From contig JARBJD010000274.1 in the NCBI GenBank assembly GCA_033064195.1, forward strand, positions 37,193 through 101,192: a stretch of DNA of 64,000 bases, read 5' to 3'. The position numbers were made by a program, and so were the translations under genes. The stretch is from Blattamonas nauphoetae (lineage: Eukaryota > Preaxostyla > Oxymonadida). The notes under the pieces are model-generated. The model was not told the DNA's origin, made no database searches, and was given only the letters and a program-made list of their open reading frames with translations. Shown here in pieces: positions 11,690 through 22,674 of this stretch. Position 1 is the stretch's first letter, and each line of letters starts with the position of its first letter.

Positions 11690-13155
11690 GAGGGGCTCTG
11701 GTCCCATTGGGCACCACCTTTCAAAATTTGAAATTGATTTCAAATGACAATCACAAATATGGAACCTATGTCCCTTTTTGCAAACAACGAGTCCTTATTG
11801 TGAAATGATTCACACAACGTTTGTGTTCGTTTGTGTCCTCGAGGCATTTCTCCTCTTCCCTCTCTTCAGGTAATGATTTAGTAACCTTTCCTCGTCACAA
11901 TCAATCCATGAGTGACATGGAGAATGGGTTTATCAGCTGTCCAGTCGTGTCTTATCCCATGTTTTTGGGCTTGATCAACACTTCCTGTATTAGCTACAGC
12001 ACGATTGATAACAAGTTTGCACTTCTCCTGTTGTCACTCTGTTTTTAAACGGATCTCTCTTCGTTTTCTCTTCATAGATGTCTCAATCTGAATCTTGGCA
12101 TGGGTAAAGTTAACTCGCGATCGCAACACTCTGGATTGTAAGTTTGCATTTCTCTTATTTCCATTCACTTTTTTTCCCTTTTTCTCATTGTTTCCAATTC
12201 ATAGGTCTCACAACCGCACTTCACAGTCCACGATCACCAACATTCTGCACTTCCCATCACTCATCTGATCGAAGAAGAGATGTAACAACTTTTGTGCCGG
12301 AAGAGACCAAAGCCTTCACAAAAGGGAACAACCCAATTACCTCCTTCGTCGCCTCTTTAAGCTCCTACGTGGCTGTTAGGAGCCCCAGATACTCAGATCT
12401 GTTGATAGGCCAAAATCATCAGACAAAAGGTTTTGAACATGGAAACGAAAGTGAATTCTCGTCAAACTGTCCCTCCTCTCATACTCAATATTGACAAAGT
12501 GGATGTTCCCGACAATCCTGGAAATGCTTTCTTTTGTCCAATCTAATCGTATCACAAAAGTATGGATGATTCCACTTTGGTTATTTCCCAGGATGACTCT
12601 TGGTCATCTGAAAATGAATCACGTTTTCCTCCCCTTCTCCTTCGTTTGATTCTCCCTCGTTCACTATAGTCATTTCTCTGTTTCCACTCTTCCTCAGCAG
12701 GTTCCTTTCATCGTTCAATTTGAGGATCACACCTTGATCTGCCATAAAAAACAACTCTCCTTAAATAGACAAATTCATGCTTTCGACAGCCACCAATTCC
12801 AAATTCCTCGGATTTTTTCAACTATATCCCGTTCAACAAAATATCTATTCTCAAAGGACCACTGAACCTTTTCAATCTGATCACCCTTTTTGATCCAACG
12901 ATTTGAACATGACCAAATCATCTGATTATCAAGAGGAAACACATTCGGACTCTTTTTGTGTTTTCTGTGGTAATACCTTCTCGCCAATCTACCTGTCACC
13001 TTTGTTACCATGATGGAGTGTTGATATCGAACGGTGTTTTCACACCGTTCAAGGCCATTTCACAATTTTTGGACATTAGATGTTGGTTTATTTCTCTAAT
13101 ATATTAACATTGAGGAATTCAAAATGGAGACTGCCCATTGGGCCCAGAGCCCCTC
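11690..13155. mobile_element. 1.47-kb element with ~23-bp terminal inverted repeats
   Basis: The left end GAGGGGCTCTGGTCCCATTG is mirrored at 13133-13155, with AAAT next to both ends as a possible 4-bp target duplication. The interior is degenerate. It includes a possible small spliced frame (ATG at 12101, GTAAGT donor near 12139, CATAG acceptor near 12207) and a minus-strand open stretch at 12775-13011 rich in Arg, Lys and Trp. I could not assign a transposase family. Confidence 0.55.
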
Positions 13156-13172
13156 AAATGCTCATGATTATA

Positions 13173-14623
13173 CAGCGCGTCACGGCGACTTGATCCGGCT
13201 GTAATTTTTGTTTTTAGACAGAACACGAGGGAGTTGAGAGTTCATTTTTCACTCACTTCAACTACCTTGAGTTATACATCTCTGGGATTTTTTTGGAAGA
13301 ACAACAGTGAAAAATAAGAGAGAATGACATGAAATGCTACAGTAGGGGGACTTGTGTAGGACGACATGACACGTGATTCACCGCTGATTGCGCTCAACAA
13401 TGGTTCCAAGATTGTCTCTCTCAAATCAAAGAAAGATCCAGAAGGAAAGAAGAAAAGGAAAAGGGAGAAATGAGACAGCTCGCTCGCTCCACGTCTCAGT
13501 CAACACAGTCACGAAATACACCAACACGCTGATCGTCGATGAACGACCAGGATGGATGAATCGAAAAGGTCAATCACAGCTGTACACCGGCAAGACTCTG
13601 AAAAAAGTGCAGATCGAGATCAAAAACAAGACATACAGCTCCGCGATCCAATTGAAGAAGGCCCTGAAGCTGCCAGGATCCGACCGTTCCTTCCAACGCT
13701 TCCTCAAAGCGAACAAAATCGGTCTCCACAAACACCGCAGAGTTCCACCCTTTCAACCACACCATATCCAGAATCGGTACAACTTCGCGAAAGAAACGAT
13801 CTCGAAGGGCTTTCTTCCTGAACTCTGTCTCTTCGATGACGAGAAAACAGTGAGAGGGAGAGGGCCAGACAAGTACTACCGTTCTCTCCGGGAAGAGAAC
13901 ACGCCGCAACCTGAGTCAAAGTCGAGAGCTCACCCTATTACAGTTGGTATTTGGGGATGTGTTGGTGTCGGGTTTAAGAGCAAGCTTTTCGTGACAGATG
14001 GGACCATCGACGGCGCTACCTATACTGATGCTGTCATCAACGGCCTCAGCAAGGCAAAGATGGATCCTCCCCTTGACACACGTGTTCTCCTCAGCGACAA
14101 CGCCGGCTGGCACAAGAAAAGAGATGAAATGCCACGAATCGAAAGAGCAAAAATCAAGCAAAAATTCCTTCCACCACTTTCTAGCGACTTGAATCCCATC
14201 GAACATGTCTGGGCACTTCTCTCTTCCAAATTGTATGAAAATTGTGCAATTTACGACACTGTGGACTCACTTCGGAAGGCTGTCATCAAAGCCTGGAACT
14301 CGATCCCACAAGAAAGTATCGACAACCTCGTTCTCTCTTATGGCGACCGCCTCCTCGAGTGTTACTCTCGCGAGGGAAAAATGACAAAATATTGGAAGGA
14401 TAGAGCTGGATGAAGTGGATCACTTGTCATGTCGCGAAGTACATGACCATCATTTTTTTTCTGTTGCAGATTTCGCGTCACTCAGAATTTTTTATCTTCT
14501 CCTATTTTGTTCCAAGGTGTCTCCCTCTCTAAATTATCATTTACAGAAAATTGAAACAAATTGTGTCTCTATTCAAAAAAATACCACCGTTTTACAGCCG
14601 AATCAAGTCGTCGTGTCGCCCAG
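13173..14623 (+). mobile_element. Tc1/mariner transposon, apparently whole
   Basis: The element is flanked by TA on both sides (13171-13172 and 14624-14625). Its terminal inverted repeats are about 30 bp: left CAGCGCGTCACGGCGACTTG, right reading inward CTGGGCGACACGACGACTTG, and both continue into GGCTGTAA. It carries one uninterrupted transposase frame. It lies 17 bp beyond the preceding TIR element. At 1451 bp it is a normal length for the superfamily. Confidence 0.9.
13388..14413 (+). CDS. Tc1/mariner DDE transposase (DD34E)
   Basis: This 341-residue protein should cut and paste its own element into TA targets. The N-terminal ~110 residues are basic with helix-turn-helix character (NETARSLHVSVNTVTKY). 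The catalytic core shows LCLFDDEKT near residue 150 (first Asp), LLSDNAGWH near 236 (second Asp) and LSSDLNPIEHVWALL near 270 (Glu). There are 34 residues between the last two, the classical Tc1 spacing. The frame is open from start to stop and terminal repeats surround it, so the copy may be autonomous and recent. The first ATG after the left repeat is a natural start. Confidence 0.92.
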   Translation: MRSTMVPRLSLSNQRKIQKERRKGKGRNETARSLHVSVNTVTKYTNTLIVDERPGWMNRKGQSQLYTGKTLKKVQIEIKNKTYSSAIQLKKALKLPGSDRSFQRFLKANKIGLHKHRRVPPFQPHHIQNRYNFAKETISKGFLPELCLFDDEKTVRGRGPDKYYRSLREENTPQPESKSRAHPITVGIWGCVGVGFKSKLFVTDGTIDGATYTDAVINGLSKAKMDPPLDTRVLLSDNAGWHKKRDEMPRIERAKIKQKFLPPLSSDLNPIEHVWALLSSKLYENCAIYDTVDSLRKAVIKAWNSIPQESIDNLVLSYGDRLLECYSREGKMTKYWKDRAG

Positions 14624-14636
14624 TATAGAAGGGATT

Positions 14637-14905
14637 TCGGCATGATACGTTTTCTAGCCACCTTCCAAAAACATGTTCAATATACTTGATTGGGTGTATA
14701 TCGACGGAATCTTTGCGAATTTCCGGTTGAAAACGTGCGGAAAGTGCCGAACTCGATGATAAATAAAAAAATTATGACCTCGGATCAAGCCCATAATTCG
14801 GAAATCAAGAACCGTTGAACATCCTAGACCATCCTGATATTCTCTGTCCTAGAACTACCTTTCCGCACACTGTTTAACCGTAGACACCATAAACACGTCT
14901 CACCT
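14637..14905 (+). repeat. ~265-bp dispersed repeat, copy A
   Basis: This is nearly identical, in inverted orientation, to 25878-26145. Shared landmarks are ATACGTTTTCTAGCCACCTT at the left and GTAGACACC...CACGTCTCACC at the right. It has no terminal inverted repeats. The Tc1 element sits immediately to its left. Copy B abuts the 3' end of a truncated transposase frame, so the repeat may be the tail of that transposon family. Confidence 0.75.
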
Positions 14906-15570
14906 TGATCTTCAACAATTTCCGCTCCAACCCTTGTTTTGCCAATGACCACTCCACCTACCCGCTCACAAGCAACAATCAGCTCGCGAGTAACGCCCAC
15001 AAGCCAATATCAACACGCAAAGATCTCTGATGACCCACATCAACCATCCGTTGAATTGCTTCAAGACAGCAATTATCAGAACGATAAGGATAGTCCCAAA
15101 ATTGTTCGAAACTCACACACTCAATCTTTATCCCTCATGAGACTGTTTGATTTATCCTTGGAACAAGAACAGACTGCAATTACTAATTGTTCAGTCGTGT
15201 CAGGCGGATTGATCATTGCTTCACAATCGTCGTCTTGAGTGGGTGACCGCAGAAGAAAAGAAAAGTCTGGAAACATTGAACGAACAGAAGCTGAATCGAA
15301 GAGAGTTGAGGATCAAACCGAAACATATTCATGATCTGGACGCAAATACATTTTCCAATGAACTACGACAATAAGAAACCGTATCATTGCTCACTATGCT
15401 GGTTAACACTTTCCCCACACCTGTTGAAACACTCCCATCCACCAACGATTCTTCGAATCAGACAATCAAACCGCCGCTGAAACGGATGAGGATGATGAGG
15501 CGGACAATCAAACCGCCCCTGAAGAGTGTGAAGAATCAGATAATCAACAGATCTCTGCAGAAAATGTGTA
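14906..15570 (+). CDS. unrecognised coding fragments, acidic
   Basis: An open stretch at 14939-15238 (99 residues, Ser/Thr/Gln-rich) is followed after several stops by 15440-15570, which reads a repeated acidic pattern (SDNQTAAETDEDDEADNQ, then APEECEESDNQQ). The pattern looks coding and disordered. No family is recognised, and it may be the 5' part of the next gene. Confidence 0.3.
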
Positions 15571-15599
15571 ACTGAATTGGAGAATCATCCTTCCCTAGC

Positions 15600-18425
15600 T
15601 GAGGATGAACAATCTGTCGCCGAACTTCGGAGTCGTCCATCCGGGTTGTCCGAGATTCGCTGACTTTCTTTCCAACCTCATCGGACAGATCATTCGAAAA
15701 CACGATGTTCAAGAGTATACGTTCGGACACCATTCAAGAATTCGTTGAGTCCCACGAACCTCTCTTTGATGGATCTCCTTTCCTGAATTATGGATTTCTT
15801 GTGCGAATTATGTCAATCCATCCCTGCTTCTCATCATTCGCTTCTGTTTCAAACCGTCAGACCATCCCAGTGACCAATCCACAACTGCCGTCACTTGTCT
15901 GCCTCCTCTTTGCTCATTTTCTCAGCTGTGGACGAAAACCTCCATTATTTTGCCGTGTTGACGTCCAATCACGACGGTGAAATCGATTCCAGAAATTTTC
16001 CGAGCCGAATCAAGCTTCTGAACATGAGTTCATCTTCGCCAACAAAACCGGCCTCGCAGCGGCTAAAATCGCCGAGATCTGCAACACGCCCCTCCATATG
16101 TCGCTTCTGAGGTTGATCTGCTTCAGCGCAGTCGATTTTGGAAGCGACAGCGTGACTTTTGTTGGATCTGCCATCCACTTCGCGTCCACCCTGCTGAGCC
16201 AGCCATTATCGTCCCATTCGTTCGAGGGATGTGACGCGAAGGAACAGCCGTCTCTGACGACTATGCTGCGGACATCAGATGCATCATGCGCACGCTGTTT
16301 CAAGAACATTGTAATGCACCAAAGAAAACATCTCGACAAGGAAAGCGAAAGGGGAGGAAGAGGAAAAGACGGAAGACGTGGCGGAACTGAGCGAAGAGAC
16401 ACTGAAACAGCAGGCACTCGAGAAAGAGCGGAAGGAACTCGAAAAGACTTTGCGACACAACAAACAGACAGACCTTCAGCAACTTGGCACGCTCTTCGAC
16501 AGACATCCCCAGCATCTCCTCATCACACCAGGCGAGCTCACAGCAAAGGAGGCGATTGTGATTGGGGGAGGAGACGAGGTGCAGGCCAAATCTGAGTCTG
16601 ATTACGACGATGCTCTGCGTGAAACCAGCGAGGACGACTCTGACGAGGGGAGGGAAGCCAGCGAGTATGAACACCCACTCCGCATCCAACGCAACCTTCT
16701 CCATCTCCTCCACCCGAACCCGAATAACCATAGAAGGAAACGAAAGGGAAGAAAAGAGACAAAACACTCGCAGACACTTCAGCATCCATCCCTGCCTCAA
16801 CTGCTCTCCCACAGCTCGTGACGCACTCGAAACAAATCCAGAATCACGACCGACTCAGCTGAAGGAAGGTAGCGACGACGAGAGCAACCGCTTCAACAAA
16901 CAGCAAAAGGAGGGGCGGCGGGGGAGGAGGAGGGCAGAGAGGCTGCGAAGGAAGGGGAGACTCAACGACCTCAAACAGAAAACAGAGAACAGCGACACTT
17001 TGGAGATGCTGACTGAGATTCTGATGGCGCCAACTGTCCAAACAGTGGCCATCAGCGCCAGAAACGGAAGAGAGAGCGTCGGCTGAGAAACGAGCTGCAC
17101 ACGATCTTCAAAGAGGAGGAGGAGCTGTCCACGTTGGAAGAGGAACGGCGGAGGCTCGCTGCTCTGAAGAAGGACGACGACGGGCTTCTCAACTACAACC
17201 TTCCCAGCGAACACCCCAGCCATCGACCAACGCCCGTTCCAAGCCCACTCAACCTCAGAGTGATGGGACTCGACGCAATCTCCGTCCATCCCTTCAGCCA
17301 ACTCGCCCAGTCCGAGTATCTCCTCAACCAGCACAACGCATTCAAACCTCAGTTTACTGTCGACAGACTCCTTTCAGAACTCAGACATGCCAGCCGCTCC
17401 ACTTCCGCTTTCTTCCCCAAACATCGACTCACACTCTCTCAGCAGATCCAACGCGATTGCATCAGATCTGAGAAGCCCAACAGACGAGGCCCTCACAATG
17501 CAAAGACGATTGTGAAGCGGAGTGCGGAGGAGACAGAGTCGATGTGGACGATGCTGCGTCACTTCACAAAAATGATCCAAAAGGAAGACATCCAACTCCT
17601 CATCTGGGTGGTCATCCTGCACTGGTTTGTCTTCCCGCGGCACCAACACAAGGAGGAGTTCACAGGCAGAGACAACAGCCAGATGCTGGACGAAAAGGTC
17701 GAGACTGCTCCGTCTGAAGATGAGAAGCCGAAATCGAAAGCATCTACAAAACTGTCCAAGTCACCCGCGAAGGAAAAGAAAGGAAAGGAAGAGTAGCCGA
17801 GTAAAGACATAAAACCTGCCGAAGAGCCACACGAAACCGAAAGGTCGACTGTCCATCAGGTTGTCCTCCAGACCTTCCTGAACGATCTCATCGACACTGT
17901 CGTTCAGCGATGTTCCGCCGACACCTCACCCCCACCACAGGAACACTCCATTCCTCACGTCAAGCCAGCCAAAGCTGTTCTGGACGAGACTGTTCGTTCA
18001 CCTCTCCAACCACTCTGCTGTCTTCCGACTCACCGCCGTCAAACCATTCGCCCTCACCTCCATCTTCAACCCCCATCGATTCCAATCTCTCTTCATCTTC
18101 CACACGCCATCTCCATTCTGTGGCATTCCTCGAGTCTTTGTCTCCCTCCCCTTCGACGATGCATTTGGCTGCATCATCTTTGATGTCGAGCGGAGACGTC
18201 GCCGCAATTATCAGAGCGAGGAACAACCCCAGCCAGCGACAGACAAAGCCCCGAAAAAGAGAAAGCTCGACGTGTTCGACCTCATATTCAACAAAGTCCG
18301 GAAGCAAAAGGGGATGGAGGCAGATTCTGAAACAGACGACGAGATGACCGTGTGCGGGATCGACTGGGTGCCCAACATCAAAAAGTGGGATAAAGAAAGC
18401 AGCCACGGAGGAGGTTGTTGAAGTG
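15600..18425 (+). CDS. large charged protein, unrecognised, in several open stretches
   Basis: Coding-like plus-strand frames follow each other: 15705-15980, about 16020-16330 (FIFANKTGLAAAKIAEICNT, then VTFVGSAIHFASTLLS), 16378-16821 (acidic and basic runs), 16820-17090 (RRGRRRAERLRRKGRLNDLK), 17134-17796, and 17960-18420. The last reads KKRKLDVFDLIFNKVRKQK and ends GIDWVPNIKKW. The alternation of KEKE-type linkers and helical segments recalls nucleolar or chromatin proteins, but I cannot name one. Frame changes may reflect introns, decay or homopolymer errors. Confidence 0.45.
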
Positions 18426-18429
18426 CAGC

Positions 18430-20080
18430 AGACGGAAAAGACAGAACAGCCAAAGGAAGAAGAGATCATAACTACGTGTCCATTATTCAACCTTTTTACC
18501 ATTTTCCGACCCTTCCACTTCGTAAATTGACTTCATGTGAATTGAAAATCCGTTGGATACACGACTGTTTCACAAGAGGGCAAATCTGTGACTGACAGGT
18601 AGGATCGAACCCATTGATCGTACTTTTTCTCTCTGAACTCCAAGAACAGGTATTTGTAAGTTCTTTCTTATTGAATCTGATTTAAGTATCACGAATAGAG
18701 TCATTTCTGTGTCTGATTCCTGGTTTCTATCACACATCATGTCAATAACTCATTTCACTGTTTCACCTGAAAACACTTCGGAGAAATGGTAAATTCCGAT
18801 TATGGGTTCCGATATTTCTCCGGTCGGTGACCGTCCGTACTTTTCGATAAAAACTGACCGGTCAGTGACGGTCAGACAAGCCTACTTTTGAAACATGAAA
18901 CAAGATAATGATGTGTTGCTACAATCATTCGAAACAATCTTGAAAAGGACAACACTAAACCGTAAGGAAGATGCAATCGACATTAATCTCTCACAGGGTC
19001 AGCCGGTTCTGAAGAAAAAGGAAGCTGAGCGAACTCTTCTCTCCGCATCCGAGCATTGTCTCTTCCATTCCATCTACTCTGCCCACCATCGGCCTCAAAC
19101 TGAGTTTCCCTTAGATTGTTAAGGGAGGCATATTATGTGGGCGTGGCTTCACTTAATCGTGAACGGATTGGACGTAACACTACCATTCCTGTGTTGAAAG
19201 CAGTTGTCGAAGCTGCCCATAGATTGACTGAAGAGACGTTGCAGGGTTGTTCGGATGATTGTCTATTCTCAATGATTCGTTGGAGACACCAAAAAACCTT
19301 CTGGTGAGCGTCAGTAGATCAGCAAAAAGTCACACACATAGAAATACGAGGTGTTTTCTGAAGCTTTGTTTCGTGGAAAAGATCCATCCTTTTTGAAAGT
19401 TCATGAATATCCATCATTTTTTCACAACTGGGTCAGAATTGTGTATTTCGTTACACAGGGTGAGGTCTCGAATCGAAAAACGAGACGAGTCACTCGCGTT
19501 GGTTTCTGGTCTGGTTTCACGAGAATTATGTTGAATGGTGTCTCCAACGAATCATTGAGAAGAGACAATTACTGTCTTGGCAATTTCATGAGAGGAGATT
19601 CGCAGGTCAAGTTTATCGAATCGATGAGGAGTCACTCCCAGTATTGTATCTTTCACTTAATAATATGTCATATTTAAAGTTGTTCTGTTCGTAAATGTGT
19701 ATTTGGTGGAATAGCAGAAGAAAGGATGAAAACAACGAGCTGGAAATGGATGATGGTGGATAATGTGTGTCCTGGTGGACTTTTTATTTACGTAAATACA
19801 GAATCAAACTCTTCACCTGTCAAAATACCTGTGATCTGAATCCGATTAAAGGTAACTGAGTATTCTGGGTTTGGGTGATGAATGTCTGGTCGGAGGAAAA
19901 GTATGTTGGATTGCCTCTATCGTAGCAACCACCTGCTGGGCAATATGTCAAATCAACATGGAACAAATGACAAACCTGGTTAATGTCGTCATGGATGTTC
20001 GTTTTTCATCACAATTAAAACTTGTTCAGTTGTGACCGATCGAATTGATGATGTCACTCATGACACAATCTCAATTGATA
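18430..20080. other. repeat-rich, no complete gene
   Basis: The stretch contains GATCGAACCCATTGATC near 18603 (recurring near 55798), a GACCGGTCAGTGACGGTCAG cluster near 18860, and two short open frames (18895-19122 and 19351-19677). The second contains NGVSNESLRRDN, whose DNA also occurs inverted at 19253-19287 and at about 34005-34110. Confidence 0.4.
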
Positions 20081-20090
20081 CAGTCTGAAT

Positions 20091-20292
20091 AGTTCAAAGT
20101 CGAACATAAATAATTCAAAGTCGAAATGAAATAATTCAAAGTCGAAGTAAATAATTCAAAGTCGAAGTGAAATAATTCAAAGTCGAAGTAAATAATTCAA
20201 AGTCGAAGTGAAATAATTCAAAGTCGAAGTGAAATAATTCAAAGTCGAAATGAAATAATTCAAAGTCGAAGTGAAATAATTCAAAGTCGAAA
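20091..20292. repeat. left tandem array of the foldback element
   Basis: Units are AATAATTCAAAGTCGAAGT with GAA/AAT spacers, about ten copies. Unit length alternates between about 19 and 22 bp because a short linker is gained or lost. Confidence 0.9.
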
Positions 20293-20795
20293 TTCAGATT
20301 TTTTGTCTTTAGCTTCCGAAATCACCATACAATTCACTTTATTTCTCCTGTGAACATTTTGTACCAATGTGCTTTATCGGGTGAACACGGATGTCAGGAT
20401 TGAAAACAATGCACTCTTGCCATATGAAGGGATTTTTAGCTTTGTAGATGAAAAAAGTCACTTCATTGGTCTGAGAAGAAACAACCAGTGACATGCATTT
20501 GGCACAATGATTCAACTGACATTTGAGAGGTGTGAAGGAGTCATCGGTGTGACTAGTTGTGGGAACATTTTAGCCTTGTTCAACTTGTGCTGAATCTGAT
20601 TCATTGGTTTTTCTGGGCTTAGACGATGAATTAGTGTGAGATGAGCTCTAAAATGTGAACTATGGCCGAGAAAGTGATGAATGGTGTCAGATGAGACTTG
20701 ACTAGCCAGTACCATGATCATTGATTCTGTTTTTGTATGCATGAAAGAGTGGTTTGTGAGGTTCACCTGAACAAATTGGTCCAAAAATTTGGTCC

Positions 20796-20998
20796 TTCGA
20801 CTTTGAATTATTACATTTCGACTTTGAATTATTTCATTTCGACTTTGAATTATTTCATTTCGACTTTGAATTATTTCACTTCGACTTTGAATTATTTCAT
20901 TTCGACTTTGAATTATTTCATTTCGACTTTGAATTATTTCATTTCGACTTTGAATTATTTTCTTCGACTTTGAATTATTTAAGTTCGACTTTGAACTA
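20796..20998. repeat. right tandem array of the foldback element (inverted)
   Basis: Units are TTCGACTTTGAATTATTTCA, the reverse complement of the left array, about ten copies. Confidence 0.9.
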
Positions 20999-21180
20999 TT
21001 CAGACTGTATGCTCCGGATTGCACAACCAAGAACAATGCTATAATAAACATTCCTGGTCAACGGTTTTCGGACTCCCCCTTTATTTTTCAGATTTACACT
21101 TTGAACTCTGATTGTGGAAATCTGATCATTGATGGAGATCATGTTGTTCGAGTGAATGAATCAAATGAGACCATATTTTT

Positions 21181-21228
21181 GGGCTTTACAATATCTACGA
21201 CTAAATTGCTAACTATACGACTGGAGCA
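21181..21228 (+). repeat. tRNA-like Pol III repeat, copy 3 (partial)
   Basis: It begins GGGCTTTACAATATCTACGA and follows copies at 3588 and 8485 up to CGACTGGAGC, then diverges before the B-box, so it is truncated. Confidence 0.5.
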
Positions 21229-22090
21229 GACCATTCCAAAATGGCCCACAGTTTTTTATGTTTTAGTTTTCAGTTGTGAGTAATCCGGTGTTTATTGGAG
21301 TTACGGTGTCGAAATCAACCAGAAACAGCTATATGAGACGGAATTCCTTTTTTTTCAAATGAGTTAACAAGATTTGAGAGACAAAAGCTGATTTTACTTT
21401 TTTATGGGTTTTCAACAAATCACTCGTTCTCGACAACCATGGGGTCCTTAAGGTGCGCCCCCAATGACAGCTTCACCTCAATTTTATCACCATTTTCTCG
21501 TATTTTTGACAATAATTCTTGAGTATTGCCCGCAAAGCGGAACGTTCTGGACTGGAGCACGAAACAGTCATGGACACAAGTTTTCTTCACCATCAGATCA
21601 CGTTTCTCAACAGGCATTTTTTTGCATTTTTTCCAATACACTTCATCTTCCTCTCATTTTGTGATTTCTCACTTCTGGAATCAAGAGAGTCTGTGGAAGA
21701 GAAAAAAGGAAAAAAGATGGTTCAGTTTTCCTTCAAACTTTCTTAATATCTCAACGAGGAATGGATGTTCGTCGTTTCTGAGTGTCGAAACCAACTATTC
21801 GACTCACTTCACCTCCGACAGCCAGCGAAGAGTGGAGGTTTTGACCGCCAGAGTTTGACCTTCAGAATCACGTCGATTAATCATCGCCGGTTTCACTTTA
21901 AGACATGATTTTTGCTCTAAAATTTTCGAAATAGTATTCGGAGTAGTTTTTAAAGTGTTTTTGAAAAAAGGAAAGAAAAATTATCGTTCATCATCTCTAT
22001 ATGACGAAGACGATTTTTTTGCCCATGACTGAAAGTTCAATTCCCACTTCGGTTATTTTTATATTCCATCTTTTCTCATTATGCTCCATT
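21229..22090. other. no recognisable gene
   Basis: Several overlapping short frames occur between 21420 and 21860, none convincing. A B-box-like AGTTCAATTCCCAC lies near 22030. Confidence 0.3.
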
Positions 22091-22440
22091 TATCAGTTGT
22101 AACTGTCTTTCAAAGAGTAAAGTGATAGAGGTGAAGGGTGGATGAGTTTGAACATATATGGCCCATGGTAAATTTCGTGATTGATCCAACAGAGAAACAA
22201 GCACTGATATGGCATCTGAAAAGTGACTCTCTCGCTTACCGTTTGTTTCATTCTCTCTTTCTCTCATTGATATCTCCCTTAGTCTTCTCTGGACTCTTCA
22301 TTTCGGAAATGCACTCGTGATCGTCGTACTTGGTGAATCTGATGCACAAAAACAAATCACTTTCTTCCATCCTTCTCATGGTTCGTTTTATTCTATATTT
22401 CTTTCCCTCATATCTCCTGCAAATCAGCTCGTAGTCGATT
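22090..22440 (-). repeat. inverted copy of the 8.1-8.45 kb flank
   Basis: Reading the minus strand gives close matches to 8125-8450, including the context of the GATTTGCAGGAGA and TCCAGAGAAGAC words. It belongs to the same duplicated segment as 22675-24474. Confidence 0.65.
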
Positions 22441-22674
22441 ATAAACATTTCCGACATCCTCTGACATTGAAGCATGATCTTCCGTTTCTAACATGGTCTA
22501 ATCCAAAAATACAATGGCAATGATGTGGCATATGGATTCACGAACGATGGTCAGCACTTATCAACGACAATGTATCGATTCAGGACAAGATGATCCCCCA
22601 CTTCCCAAAGATCAACTGCATGTCACCCACTCCAGTCACAGTCATCCAACGATGACTCAATTCCTTCCTTCACA

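Larger units (their letters stand above)
20081..21007. mobile_element. foldback-like element, ends built of inverted ~21-bp tandem arrays, TA flanks
   Basis: Both ends start CAGTCTGAATAGTTCAAAGT (inward) and lie next to TA (20079-20080 and 21008-21009). Each terminal repeat of ~210 bp is an array of about ten units close to ATAATTCAAAGTCGAAGTGAA, direct within each end and inverted between the ends. The 500-bp centre has only a short minus-strand frame. TA flanks and a CAGT start fit a non-autonomous Tc1/mariner relative, while the array structure recalls Foldback/Galileo elements. Confidence 0.85.

Noticed and set aside
20091-20292. Possible CRISPR or satellite array
   Set aside because: No unique spacers, and the array is mirrored at 20796-20998 as part of one TA-flanked element.
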